Assembly (NCBI RefSeq): GCF_950295315.1
Contig: NC_080171.1
Location: 99,611,445-99,675,444 of the forward strand
Direction: 5' to 3'
Length of the DNA: 64,000 nt
From: Erinaceus europaeus
Taxonomy: Eukaryota > Chordata > Mammalia > Eulipotyphla > Erinaceidae
Below, in pieces: positions 54,107 through 64,000 of this stretch. Position 1 is the first letter of the stretch, and every line of letters begins with the position of its first letter. A model generated the notes under the pieces. It was given only the letters and a program-made list of their open reading frames with translations, did no database searches and was not told the DNA's origin. The position numbers were made by a program, and so were the translations under genes.

Positions 54107-55189
54107 AAACAATAGCTGGTCTTCCAACTAGAGATCAGAGGCAGACACAGCCCTTCCCTAGTCCATCAGCCACCATCCTCAGGCTTATCCACGAGTCCCT
54201 GTGACCAAAGCTGCAGAGGAAGCTGGGCCTGTGTGGTCATACACTAACCCAGAGTTAACTGCGTCATCAGTTCCTCTCTCCAGCTCATGAGCAGTTACTC
54301 TGAGCCCAATATACCTGGAAAACTGTTGTGAGGTGTTGGAACCTCCCCACCCCCAGAAGCTGTAGGCAGAGAGGGAGCAATGTAAGAAGCTGACTGTGTC
54401 CTCAGTAGGGAAGCGGATCAGACAGGGAAAGGAAGCAAATGCAGTGACTCAGGCCCTGAGCAACAGCATTCAGTTCAGAAACCAGTCACTGCCCAGCAGT
54501 GGGCGAAACGCAGAGAAAAGTCCTCCTGGATGGAGGCAGCCTCGGGGAATACTGGCAGGGAGGTTTTGAATCACCTGGGGGTGATGTTTATTAGGAATTG
54601 TTTAGCAGAAGAAGCAGACACTTACCGAGTCATGGTCTCCACAAATGCAAAACAATAAACACAGAAGGGAAATACTACTAAAGAATCAAGTGGTTCTGGA
54701 AGGAGAGGCAGTGAGTGATGCTATTCTGAGCCTTAAATTTCATTCCTCCAGGGCAAGGAGGAAAGGCCATGGCCCAGTTGAGGTTCAGAAAGGTCTCTTG
54801 GGCAGTGTATGTAGGAAGGACGAAGGGGTGGGGCGAGAAGGGAGCCTGGGCCTGGGCAATGAAACAGGCATGGAGCAGAGGCTGGACAGAGGGAGAGAGC
54901 AGGGTCAATGACAACAAAAGCTCATTATGTAAGACCAGACACAAGAGTGGAGCAGAGTCCCCAGACGCCTCACCCCCAGGGGATGACCCAGACCTTGGAA
55001 GGGCAGCAGCCCAGGCACCTAGGCGGGGCGGGCACAGTGTCCACCAGACTGGCCTCTCCACAAAGTCCAGGTGGCGACTAGAAGCCACATGTGTGGGTGG
55101 GGGGAGATGTGGAGTACCTCCATCCCCTCTCTCCCAGGACTTCCATTTCCCAGCATGGAGGGAAAGGTGTTTAAAGCCAATTTGTAATA

Positions 55190-55590
55190 ACAGTCCAGGA
55201 GGTGGTGCAGTGGATAAATTGTTAGACTTTCAAACATGAAGTCTCAGGTTTGATCCCCAGTAGCACAGGTGCCAGAGTGATGCCTGATGTGTGTTCTCCA
55301 CGCACCCCCCTTTCTAGTTCTCTCCTTCATCAATAAATGAAATCTTTTTAATAGGACAGAGAAAAATGGAGAATGGAAGGGAAAACAGAGAGGGGGAGAG
55401 AAAGATAGACAGCTGCAGACCTGCTTTACCACCCGTGAAGCGACTCCCCTGCAGGTGGGGAGCCGGGGGCTCAAACTGGGAGCCTTATGCCAGTCCTTGT
55501 GCTTCACGCCATGTGTGCTTAACCACAACACTACCGCCTGACCCCCTCAAAAAATGAAATCTTAAAAACAAATAAATAAAACCAGTCTCC
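55190..55590 (+). mobile_element. SINE family D with an A SINE fragment in its tail
   Basis: D copy 55190-55352 (cagtccaggaggtggtgcag). An antisense A fragment at 55353-55546 lacks its 3' half. aatgaaatctt is repeated on both sides. Confidence 0.85.
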
Positions 55591-55591
55591 G

Positions 55592-55878
55592 GGAGTCAGG
55601 CGGTAGTGCAGTGGGTTAAGCGCATGTGGCGCAAAGCGCGGACTGGCCTATGGATCCCTGTTCGAGCCCCCAGCTCCCCACCTGCATGGGAGTCACTTCA
55701 CAAGTGGTGAGGCACGTCTGGAGGTGTCTTCCTCTCCCCCTCTCTGTCTTCCCCTCCTCTCTCCATTTCTCTCTGTCCTATCCAACAACAACTACATCAA
55801 TAACAACAATAATAGTAACTACAACAATAAAAAAGGGAATCAATAAATAAGTGTTTAAAAAAATAAAAAATATTAAAA
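55592..55878 (+). mobile_element. SINE family A
   Basis: Gggagtcaggcggtagtgca to aacaataataaagtaac-type tail with long A/T runs. Confidence 0.9.
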
Positions 55879-55894
55879 AAAAAAAAAGTCTGCA

Positions 55895-56175
55895 AGGGGG
55901 CCATGCAGTGGTGCGCCTGTTTGAGCACACATCACCATGCCCTAGGATCTGGGTTGAAGTCCCACATCCCACCTGCAGAGTGGAAGCTTCATGAGCAATG
56001 AAGCAGGTCTGTCTCTGTCTCTCTCTCTCTCTCTCTGTCTACCCCTCCCCTTTCAATTTATCTCTGCCTTATCTAATAATCAAAAACAAAATAAAAGGAA
56101 ATTGGCCACTGGAAGTGGTGAATTCATCATGCAGGCCCTGAGCCTCAGCAATAACCCTGGTGGAAAAAAAAAAAA
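55895..56175 (+). mobile_element. SINE family B with A-type 3' module
   Basis: Gggggccatgcagtggtgcg, gggttgaagtcccacatccc and ggccactggaagtggtgaat to aaccctggtgg. Confidence 0.85.
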
Positions 56176-56221
56176 TCTACAAAAAGACATTGTTTTGTTC
56201 AGTAAACAAACAGAATACAGG

Positions 56222-56520
56222 GAACTGGGAGATGGTGATACATGTTATACATGTGAAGCACACCCTTGATCATGAGCAAGATGCAAGCACCCGGGTCTGA
56301 CCCCCCCATCACCATGTGGAAGCAAAGCTTCATGAGTGATGATACAGTATTGAGGCATCTCTCTTCTCTATATATCTCTATCTCTCCCTCCTTTTCCCTC
56401 TCCCTCTCTCTCTCTGTCTTTCATTCTGTCTATTTGAAAACAAAAAGTCTGAGGAACAATGGAATCATGCAGGCACAAAGCCCCAGTGAGGCCCTGGTGG
56501 CATGAAAAAAAAGAAAAGAA
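56222..56520 (+). mobile_element. SINE family E with 3' module
   Basis: Gaactgggagatggtgatac, gcacccgggtctgacccccc and aatcatgcaggcacaaagcc. Confidence 0.65.
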
Positions 56521-56596
56521 AAGAAGCACACACACAACTTTTTCTCATATCTGATTGTCAAAAAGAATAATTAAAAGAAAAAAAGTGATCATCCTG

Positions 56597-56732
56597 GGTG
56601 GGGGTAGATAGCATAATGGTTATACAAAGAGATTGTCATGCCAGAGGCTCCAAAGTCCCAGGTTCAATCCCCTATACCACCATAAACCAGAGCTGAACAG
56701 TGCTCAGGTTAAAAAAAAAAAAAAAAAAAAAA
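56597..56732 (+). mobile_element. SINE family C, young
   Basis: Gggggtagatagcataatgg to a 20+ base poly-A, flanked by gatcatcc on both sides. Confidence 0.93.
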
Positions 56733-57099
56733 GATCATCCTTAGTACTGACGTGCTAAATACTATGAATACTCAGTTCTGACAGGATGGCTTGTCAAATG
56801 TTTACAGCCCTTTCAGAGTCCAGCATATTACAATGTGACAGGTGGGTCCTAACTGAAGGCCTCAGAAACTGTAACTCTGGTAAGACCCTGAGTAAGGAAG
56901 TTACTAGCAAAACACAACACACCACCCACCTGTCCCTGTATATGGAATTGGATTCATAACTGTACCAGGCACAGAAAGCAACCTAACAATAAAGGAGAAA
57001 GACAAACAGTGTGACCTGACACAGGAGAATAAACAGAGCAAAAACAGCCAAAACACAGAAAGGCATCACTGGACCTTTTCTACACAGTGCAAAGAGTGG

Positions 57100-57345
57100 A
57101 GGATAGGAGATAGCTCACCCAGTAGAACATACACTTGACCAGGTGCTTGAAGACTTGGGTTTGAGTCTCCTGTCACCAGGAGAACAGGGAGGGAGGGTTG
57201 TCTTTGTGAGCAATGGAGCCATGCTATGGTGTCTCTTTTCTCCCACTCTCTCTTTCTGTCCTCACTCTGTGTTTAAAAAAAAAAAAAGTCTTCTAGGAGT
57301 GGTGGGATCATGCAGGCATGGAGCCCCAGAAATAACCCAAGAGCA
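57100..57345 (+). mobile_element. SINE family E with 3' module
   Basis: Ggagatagctcacccagtag, gggtttgagtctcctgtcac and gatcatgcaggcatggagcc. Confidence 0.65.
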
Positions 57346-57584
57346 TTAAGAGTGCTCAGTCTTCAGGGATGTGTGTCTAGAAATAGTGCTACACCAAACT
57401 GGACTCCTTTTTTCTATTTGGTGGAATAGAAGGGAGAAAAAAAAATGGAGGAGGCTTTCGGGTTTTTTGTTTGTTTGTTTGTTTTTGTCCTTTCACACTC
57501 TTCGGTGGTGTTAGCCACGTAATGAAATACCAGCGGAGGGAGAGATTGCTTAGTCAGAGGTACCAGGAGTAAGGACTCATTTAT

Positions 57585-58056
57585 GGATAAAGAGTTTCTT
57601 TTAGGAGTGACGTAAATGTCTTAAAGTTAATAGTGATGATGGTTGCACAACTTTGTGAATACACACAAAAAAACAAGTGAATGGAACACTTCTTCTTTTT
57701 AGATTTTTAAAAAATTTTTATATTTATTTATTTTCCCTTTTGTTGCCCTTGTTTTTTTTATTGTTGTTGTAGTTATTGTTGTTGTTATTGATGGCATCAT
57801 TGTTAGATAGGACAGAGAGAAATGGGGAAAGGAGGAGAAGACAGAGAAGGGGAGAGAAAGATAGACACCTGCAGACCTGCTTCACCACCCATGCAGCCAG
57901 CCCCCTGCAGGTGGGGAGCCAGGGGCTCGAACTGGGATCCTTATGCTGGTCCTTGCACTTTGCGCCACGTGCACTTAACCCGTTGCACTACCACCCGACC
58001 CCCTGAATAGAACACTTTAAGTGGCAGGTGAATTATGTTTCATTAAAGCTGGCATT
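57585..58056 (+). mobile_element. Ancient L1 3' end split by an A SINE
   Basis: Gtgatgatggttgcacaact and ttgtgaatacac on the left, then aacactttaagtggcaggtg and ttcattaaagctgg on the right of the SINE, matching the 3' end of old mammalian L1 (L1M-type) as I remember it. Confidence 0.65.
57692..58003 (-). mobile_element. SINE family A (antisense) inside the ancient L1
   Basis: Ttcccttttgttgcccttgt to gcactaccacccgacccc. Duplication tgaatggaacactt (57678-57691) / tgaatagaacactt (58004-58017). Confidence 0.94.
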
Positions 58057-58737
58057 TGAGAAAAGAATTAGCAAGGGGGAAAGGAGAGCCTGGCAGAAGG
58101 AAGAAGCAGTTGCTCCCCAGCCCTCAGGGAAGAATCTCTATGGCAGGATTCAGGCAGGACATACCACTTCCACAAATTTTATCCCAGTCAACAAAATTTC
58201 CAAAGGAAAGGCTAGATTCTAGAGGGACAAGTCCTCTCAAGGTTTCCCACTATGCCACAGCCCCTACTCCCAACATGCACAGCTAGAGCCCCGGTGAACT
58301 CATCTCTCACCTGCTCTACCGAGATTTACCTGGCTCAGATCACATGCAAAAAATTCAACATGCAGTGCTGCCATCAGCCAGCTGGTCACTGCATTCTTCC
58401 AACCCTAGCCTCCAGGTCAGGTGGAAGGGATGGGTTGGCCTCACAGACAGACACACCCTTCTTCACATTCTAGACCCTTCTTTTTGTTACATGGATAACC
58501 CCTTCACTACCCTCTGGGCCCTCTGTAGATAGCCCCTATCCATCTCATATACTGACCAATACAGAAAAGATAGACAACCAGGAAAGATAACCAGGGGTTC
58601 TGAACACCCTGCGGGTGAGGTGGGGAGAGTGCTGCATTCAGAGAAGCAGCATCCACCTGGAGATCACACCAGCTAGCACACCCTGGGATCAAGGCTACTC
58701 AAGCAGAGACAAAACAAAATAAGCCAAATAAACAGTG

Positions 58738-58890
58738 GTCCGGGAGGTGGCACAGTGGCTAAGGCACTAGACTCTCAAGCATGAGGTCCCAAGTTTGATC
58801 CCCAGCAGCACATATATCAGAGTGATGTCTGGTTCTTTCTCTCCTCCTATTTTTCTCATGAATAAATAAATAATTTTTAAAAAAATAAAT
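58738..58890 (+). mobile_element. SINE family D
   Basis: Gtccgggaggtggcacagtg to aataaataaataattttt, with an exact 12-base duplication aaataaacagtg (58726-58737, 58891-58902). Confidence 0.94.
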
Positions 58891-58897
58891 AAATAAA

Positions 58898-59146
58898 CAG
58901 TGCTACTTAGCTCTGATTTATGGTGGTGACAGGGAATCCAGGACCATGAAGCATCAAGCATGAAAGTTTCTTTACATAACTACTATGCTGTCTCCTCAGT
59001 TGAAGATTTTTTAAATTAATTTTAAAAAATTATTAATGAGGGAGAGACCCAGAGCATCACTCTGACACAAGTGATAACAGAGATTGAACTCAGGACCTTG
59101 TGCCACAAATCCAACACCTTATCCACTGTGCCACCTCCTGGGCTGC
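58898..59146 (-). mobile_element. SINE C (antisense) then D (antisense)
   Basis: 58898-59000 C (gctctgatttatggtggtga, cataactactatgctgtctc). 59002-59146 D (attattaatgagggagagac, gccacctcctgggctgc). Confidence 0.8.
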
Positions 59147-59176
59147 ACTGGATTTTTTTTTTAAGATTTATTTTAG

Positions 59177-59445
59177 GGAGTCAGGTGGCAGCGCAGCAGG
59201 TTAAGCACAGATGGCGCAAAGCACAAGGACCAGCGGAAGGATCCCGGCTCCCCACCTGCAGGGGAGTCGCTTCACAAATGGTGAAGCAGGTCTGCAGGTA
59301 TCTATCTTTCTCTCCCCCTCTCTCTTCCTCTCCTCTCTCCATTTCTCTCTGTCCTATCCAACAACAACTACATCAATAATAACCACAACAATAAAACACC
59401 AAGGGCTACAAAAGGGAAGAAATAAATAAATATTTAAAAAAAAAA
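59177..59445 (+). mobile_element. SINE family A lacking the B box
   Basis: Gggagtcaggtggcagcgca; aggatcccggctccccacct shows that the ttcgagcccc segment is deleted. Exact 14-base duplication aagatttattttag (59163-59176, 59446-59459). Confidence 0.94.
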
Positions 59446-59649
59446 AAGATTTATTTTAGTTACTACAAATGAGAGAGAACTTTACATGAGAGAGAAGTCA
59501 GAACAGTACTCCAGCGCATGCAGTATCAAGGAGCCCCAAGCTTCCAAATCTAAGGGGAGCTATTTTCCCAACCACTTAACGTATGGAGGTTTGTGGGGGA
59601 AATCTGGGAGTGCTGGGGGGAATTTCTGGGTAGCTCACCCAATCCAGTT

Positions 59650-59710
59650 TAGCATGAGGGAAACCAAGGCCCAAGAAGCTAACTTAGTGGCTGCCTAAGG
59701 TTACACAGGC
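59650..59710 (-). mobile_element. MIR fragment
   Basis: Gagggaaaccaaggcccaag and ctaaggttacacagg. Confidence 0.55.
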
Positions 59711-60160
59711 CTCCTCCCTCCTGGAAGTAGGAGGGAACCACCTCGCCACCAGCCCCAAGGGGCCGTTGGTGTGAGGACAAGCCCCTGCTTGCCAGGGGCT
59801 TTGAATCCAGGATAAAAGGTTCCGTGGCAGCAAAACAGCACTCTGGGCAGGAGCGCGCCTGACCTCCGCCAGGGCTTGCAGCCTGGCATTCACCTGCTCA
59901 CCTGCTCAGGGTGAGCTCAGAGCTGGAGCTGCCAAATCACAGAACACCAGTCTGTCTCAGAGTACAGAGTCCTGGGAGCAAAGGAATATTCTAGGGGCAG
60001 CCACAAGTCTCCTGGGAAGAGCGACGGGCCCTAGGCAGGAGGACTGCAGAATTTTAATAGTCTGTTTCGGTAGTGCCCACTGTTCTATGGGTGGTGTGTG
60101 AGGGTGCAGGATCACTGCCCTCATTCCCCTGCAGTGAAGACTTCTTTTTCTTCTTCTACT

Positions 60161-60310
60161 TTTTTTTTTTTTAAAGATTTTATTTACTTATGAGAAAGAT
60201 AAGAGGAGAGAGAAAGACATTACTCTGGCACATGTGCTGCTGGGGATCGAACTCGAGACCTCATTCTTGAGAGTCCAAAGCTTTATCACTATGCCACCTC
60301 CTGGACCACA
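60161..60310 (-). mobile_element. SINE family D (antisense)
   Basis: Aaagattttatttacttatg, attactctggcacatgtgct and gccacctcctggaccaca. Confidence 0.9.
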
Positions 60311-61244
60311 CAGTGGAGACTTCTAAGGCACCCTGCTTCCATGGGAGGGGGCTGGAGACTTGCTAGCTCCACTCTACCCACCTTCCAAGTTCCTACCACT
60401 GCGTTTCAGAAGCCCCTCAGGTGAGCCCAGATCAAGAATCTTTGGCATTTGGAGAGGGTTATTAATAGTGCTGAAGTGTTGCAAAGAGAGGCCAGCATGC
60501 TGGAGTGGGCACAGCCCACTTTACCCAACCTGGTATCCACAAACAAACCCAGCCCTGTCCAGGAGAGGACACTTCACCTTTTGTGGGCTGTGTCTCCTCC
60601 CCCATGGACTGGCCAGGGCGGAGGGCGGGGCCCAGGAGGTGAGAAGAGGAGCTAGTGCAGGGTGTGGGGAAAGGAAAAAAAACCCACTGAAGGAGAAGGT
60701 GCAGCACACTCCACCCAGGCCAGTGAGGGGCCCCAAGAGGAGGTAGTGAATGGACAGACTGTTAGAGAGCCCCAGGAGGCTGCCACCAACCGGGAAGGGA
60801 CAGGAAGACTCCGCCCCAGCCTTCCTCCTCTAGGCCTGTCCCATAAGGAAGCTGGCCAGGACTTAACCCCCTGCTGGTCCGGCTGCAGAGGGTGTGATTC
60901 ACTAGATTTTACCCCTTTACTCACAATGCTGGCTGTGCCCCAGGCCTGGCACAAAAAGGGTGAGGGCAGTGGGAGGCGAGGGAGACACGCAGGCATAGAT
61001 CTAGGACCACAGCTACTTCCCCAGCACCTCTTTTTGCCCCTGGAGTTAAGGGATACCTGGTCCCTGTTCTCAACGGGGACAAGTAGGCAGACCACAGCTG
61101 GTCAAAGTCTACAGGACACATGAAGTATAGGAAGACATCATGTTCTGGGCCCCTTGGACAGGAAGGAGTGAACCCAGCCAAAGGGAACTGTCTATTCTAC
61201 GAGCTGCCCCCTCACCCCACATGGATCCACACCCTGGGCACTGG

Positions 61245-61420
61245 TGCCAGGTGCCATGCTGAGTAAGCTACACAAATTTGCTCACTTAAGTTTCTCAGGA
61301 AGAGAAAGGGAAAAAGCCATGCATCCCATTTCAAAGAGAAGAGAACAGAGGTGCTAGGTCTTTGGGGGGGCTTGTCCACAATTTCAAAATTGGGAGACAG
61401 AGGTTAGGGGTGGGTGGCAG
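61245..61420 (-). mobile_element. MIR fragment, weak
   Basis: Aggtgccatgctgagtaagc, cccatttcaaagagaagaga and gggagacagaggtta. Confidence 0.45.
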
Positions 61421-61478
61421 CCCAGAGTCTCACTCAGGTTTAGCAAAGCAAACCAAACCACAGAACTGAGTTTCTTTC

Positions 61479-61767
61479 TTTTTTTTTTTAAATATTTATT
61501 TTTATTTTTTATTCCCTTTTGTTGCCCTTGTTGTTTTACTGTTGTAGTTATTACTGATGTCGTTGTTGTTGGATAGGACAGAGAGAAATGGAGACAGGAG
61601 GGGAAGGCAGAGAGGGGGAGAGAAAGACAGACACCTGCAGACCTGCTTTACCGCTTGTGAAGCGACTCCCCTGCAGGTGCGGAGCCAGGAGCTTGAAGCC
61701 GGATCCTTACGCCGGTCCTTGCTCTTTGTGCCACGTGCGCTTAACCCTCTGCTCTACGCCCGACTCC
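61479..61767 (-). mobile_element. SINE family A (antisense)
   Basis: Ttcccttttgttgcccttgt to ctctgctctacgcccgactc. Duplication gaactgagtttctt / gaactaagtttctt. Confidence 0.94.
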
Positions 61768-62221
61768 CTGAACTAAGTTTCTTAAGCAACCTGAGGTCTT
61801 GTCTCTCTATACACCCGGGTTGGTGGAGAAGGAAGCCGGGACCCCGTCCTGGTGTTCAGCCTCCCCAGGCCTTTCTGCGAAATGGCCACTGTACAATGAC
61901 AGGATGGGAGCAAGGCTGGCTGAAGGAGGAGGTTAGAGGAGGCTAGGCTCTGGCATTGACCGGCCCCCAGGCCACGGCTGCCAACAGGAGCATCCTGCTG
62001 AACCTGGGCCAAAGGACAGGAGTTCTAATCCACCCGCTCCAATGCACCCTATCTATGTCTAGGGTTGGTCCCAGGCCTTGATGAGCCGGTCCGATGGAAG
62101 CTCGGCCACGTGTACCAAGGCCAGGGCCAGGGCCAACTGGGTCCTGGGACAGTTCAGGAAGAAAGTTAAGATACAGCAGAACTTTAGGGCTGGCCTGCTC
62201 CTCAGGGGGGACACCCGCTGC

Positions 62222-62299
62222 GGGGGGGGGGGAAAGACTGAGACCCCTCCCATAGCTCGATGGAAGCAAAGTGATGGTAGACTGGGGGGGGGGGGGGGG
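62222..62299 (+). repeat. Two poly-G tracts beside the CpG island
   Basis: 11 G at 62222-62232 and 16 G at 62284-62299, on the non-coding strand of NIBAN2 intron 1, 225-305 bases inside the donor of exon 1. Confidence 0.93.
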
Positions 62300-62524
62300 C
62301 GGAGGCTGAGGTATGGGAGGGGGCAGGGCTAGCTCACACTGGGGCGAGAAGGGGCGCCCAGACGTCCAGGGAACACGATCAGACTACAGATGTGGTGCCT
62401 CGGCCACTCAGCGCCCCCGCCCGGCTCTCGGGAGACCCTAGTCCCCCTCGAGTCAGCGGGCCGGGGCGGGGGCGTGGCTCGGGGCTCCCCGGCCAGACCG
62501 GAGCTGAGGGGCGCCCGGGCTCAC

Positions 62525-62579
62525 CTGCGATGTGCTGGCGCCGGGCGTCGTCCAGGTGCGTGGACAGCACGTCCCCCAT
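62525..62579 (-). CDS. NIBAN2: NIBAN2 coding exon 1 (start codon, residues 1-18)
   Basis: This exon encodes the start of Niban-like protein 1, a cytosolic and membrane-associated PH-domain protein linked to MAPK signalling, cell migration and protection from apoptosis. It reads M-G-D-V-L-S-T-H-L-D-D-A-R-R-Q-H-I-A, which is the human N-terminus as I remember it. The ATG is at 62579-62577 in a strong context (gccATGg). Gly2 and Ser6 fit an N-myristoylation signal, a modification reported for the human protein. The exon ends with G at 62525 before donor GTGAGC, in phase 1; the split codon 19 is Glu. It lies inside a CpG island, as expected for a widely expressed gene. Reading further upstream adds only non-ATG codons, so this start is firm. 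Confidence 0.95.
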
Positions 62580-62633
62580 GGCTGGCAAGAACCGCGGCCC
62601 GATCTGGCCGCTGCACGCCGTTACCCGCGCCGC

Positions 62634-62657
62634 TCAGGCGGACGCCGCTGGCGCCAT
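62634..62657 (-). other. Short upstream ORF in presumed NIBAN2 5' UTR
   Basis: ATG at 62657-62655 in good context (tccATGg) opens seven codons (M-A-P-A-A-S-A) and stops with TGA at 62636-62634, 54 bases before the main ATG. If transcription starts upstream of 62657 it would be translated first and could dampen main-ORF initiation. The TSS is not known, so its presence in the mRNA is inference. Confidence 0.45.
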
Positions 62658-63169
62658 GGAGCCCGGTCCGCCCTGCTCCCGCCGCCCCGGCTACGGCCTC
62701 CGCTCCCGCTGGCGCTGCTGCTACTCCGGCCGCTTCTGTCCCGCCGGCCGCCTCCGCCTAGCTCCCAGCCCGCCCCGCCCGCAGGCCCCGCCCCGCCCTC
62801 AGACCCCGCCCATAAGCCCCTCGGGCCCCGCCCCAAGGTCTCCCGGGCGGGAAGGCGGGGCGGGGGCGGGGGCCAGGGCAGCTCGGGAGGCTGAGACAAA
62901 GGGAAGGTGGGAGCCAGGCGTGTGAGGAGCGCGCACAGACCCCGACCGACCGAAGCCAAGAGAGTGGAGGCTGCACTGCAGGGCGGGGGTTTCCCCTCCA
63001 AGACCTTCAAAGAAAGGGAATCATGCCGAGAAGGACGTGGGGGACTGGGAAAGGGCACCCCGCTGCTGCGGCCCCCAGGTCCCCGAACCGCAACCCCCAC
63101 CTCCCGCCGGACGCCCTGCCCGTCGCCCCGCCCGCTGCCACCGGTTCTCGAGAAGTTCCCTGGGCCTAG

Positions 63170-64000
63170 ATCAGACCAGTCCCGAAGGTGTGCCCGCCTG
63201 CCTGGCACAATCTGCAAGAGGAAAGGAGCAGTGGGGGCGTGTTCAGGCCCAAAGTTGCCCATGGACCCAGTGCCCGTCTGGCATTCCTCAGGCTCAATAT
63301 AGGGGCTTTTTCACTGAAGGCGGCTTGTAGTTCTGGCCGAGACAGGAAAGAAGCAAATAATACCAGTGGACAGCTTATAGAAGACTCACAGACCAGCATG
63401 GGCTTTTGGTGCCCGGCCTGTGTGACTGGACATGGGTGGACCCCGGGGAACCACAGGGATGTTTCAGTCCTACCTGCTGTACCTTCCAGGTAGGTAGGGG
63501 AGTCAGGTTAACAGTTGGTATTCCCAGGCAGGGGAGACAGCATAATGGTTATGCAGGAGGATGTCATGCCTGAGGCTCTAAGGTCCCAGATTCAATCCCC
63601 AGTAACACCATAAACCAGGAACAGAAAGCAGGCAAAGAAGAGTAAACACTATTCGAATTCCCAAATCGTGGACTTGGGTAACAGAGGTCTTCCTTGGCGT
63701 CTGATAGTCAAGACCTCCTACACTGCATCCCAAGTTTGTTTGCTTATCCCTGACAATCATCACTGATCTGTGTACTACACCCTGTAATTGAACAAGTCTG
63801 CAATTGACACAGGCAGAAAATGATAACAATAAAAGTTAATATTACTGGTCTTGAATATTTCTGTCAACATCACAGAAGGTAGGTTTGAAGTGGATTCAGG
63901 TGAGATAGACAATTATGTATTTAGTGGGCCCCAATACCCTCCCACAGGAGATGCAACTCCTGCTGTGTGTGCAGCCCACTGCAGGATGCTCAGGTGGGGT
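63170..64000. other. Upstream flank of NIBAN2
   Basis: Sequence beyond the CpG island. Apart from a C SINE at 63526-63620 I see no repeat or exon that I can name. In human the next gene in this direction is STXBP1, tens of kb away; nothing of it is visible here. Confidence 0.6.
63526..63620 (+). mobile_element. SINE family C, shortened
   Basis: Ggggagacagcataatggtt, gcctgaggctctaaggtccc and gattcaatccccagtaacac. Confidence 0.82.

Larger units (their letters stand above)
14043..62524 (-). other. NIBAN2: NIBAN2 intron 1
   Basis: Intron of 48,482 bases, donor GT at 62524-62523 and acceptor AG at 14044-14043. Long stretches that look unique, without a recognisable gene or repeat, include 17800-18830, 19525-20150, 21125-21600, 25680-26185, 26400-27915, 30255-31195, 32185-33920, 37750-38590, 39165-40330, 44700-45510, 46780-47850, 48250-49080, 50330-51220, 53135-53880, 54122-55185, 56735-57095, 58060-58735, 59560-60160, 60310-61470 and 61770-62340. 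Regulatory elements are likely among them, but none can be called from sequence alone. Confidence 0.9.
62340..63170. promoter_or_regulatory. NIBAN2: CpG-island promoter of NIBAN2
   Basis: CG dinucleotides are dense here, unlike the rest of the window. The region surrounds coding exon 1. Four GC-box/Sp1-type motifs (core CCCCGCCC on the plus strand) lie at about 62773-62780, 62784-62798, 62804-62811 and 62826-62834, roughly 190-255 bases upstream of the ATG. There is no convincing TATA box. This is the pattern of a TATA-less housekeeping promoter. Transcription probably starts between about 62590 and 62830 on the minus strand; the exact site cannot be read from sequence alone. Confidence 0.8.

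Noticed and set aside
62392..62925. 177-residue plus-strand ORF in the CpG island
   Set aside because: Low-complexity Pro/Arg/Ala composition typical of GC-rich DNA; overlaps NIBAN2 exon 1 and promoter on the other strand; no recognisable domain.
62621..63262. 213-residue minus-strand ORF upstream of NIBAN2
   Set aside because: Lies in GC-rich promoter and leader sequence, has Gly/Arg/Pro-biased composition, and no family match that I can recognise.

Overview
This window is mammalian nuclear DNA, almost certainly from a hedgehog (Erinaceus europaeus or a close erinaceid). The evidence is dozens of copies of tRNA-derived SINEs of the kind described from hedgehogs as ERI elements: an A box/B box head, a CT-rich body, and an AATAAA-bearing A-rich tail. 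There is also a lineage-specific L1 3' end, and a vertebrate gene with GT-AG introns.

The only protein-coding gene I can support is the 5' part of NIBAN2 (FAM129B, Niban-like protein 1, MINERVA), transcribed right to left. A CpG-island promoter and first coding exon lie near 62.5-62.9 kb. Coding exons 2 to 5 lie at 13912-14042, 4707-4835, 2430-2535 and 220-387. They join in frame to give residues 1-196 plus one base of codon 197. This covers the N-myristoylation-type start and essentially the whole pleckstrin-homology (PH) domain. The remaining roughly three quarters of the protein (about 746 residues in human) lies beyond position 1. Introns 1 to 4 are about 48.5, 9.1, 2.2 and 2.0 kb.

The rest is intron plus about 1.4 kb upstream of the start codon. 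Repeats fill much of it. I use five descriptive SINE families: A, a long element with head 'gcggtagcgcagcgggttaa' and a caacaa/aataat tail; B, head 'ggtggcgcacctggttgag' and tail 'tatccaataaataaa'; C, a short element, 'gatagcataatggttatg' to 'gctgagcagtgctctgg' plus poly-A; D, 'ccgggaggtggcgcagtgg' to 'ctggttctttctc' and an aaataaaatct tail; E, older variants related to B and D. The letters are mine; matching them to published ERI-1/ERI-2 names is inference. Older layers are MIR fragments and an ancient L1 3' end. Younger layers are hedgehog L1 pieces and two solo LTRs of endogenous retroviruses. Many insertions keep target-site duplications, so insertion order can be read directly, including triple nests near 20.2-21.1 kb and 51.2-52.2 kb.

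I found no second gene, no functional tRNA or other RNA gene, no CRISPR array and no novel multi-gene system. The most useful leads are a possible alternative NIBAN2 first exon in intron 1 (about 22.72 kb), a short uORF in the presumed 5' UTR, two solo LTRs, and a candidate 5'-inverted L1. SINE edges without a stated duplication are good to roughly 10-20 bases.
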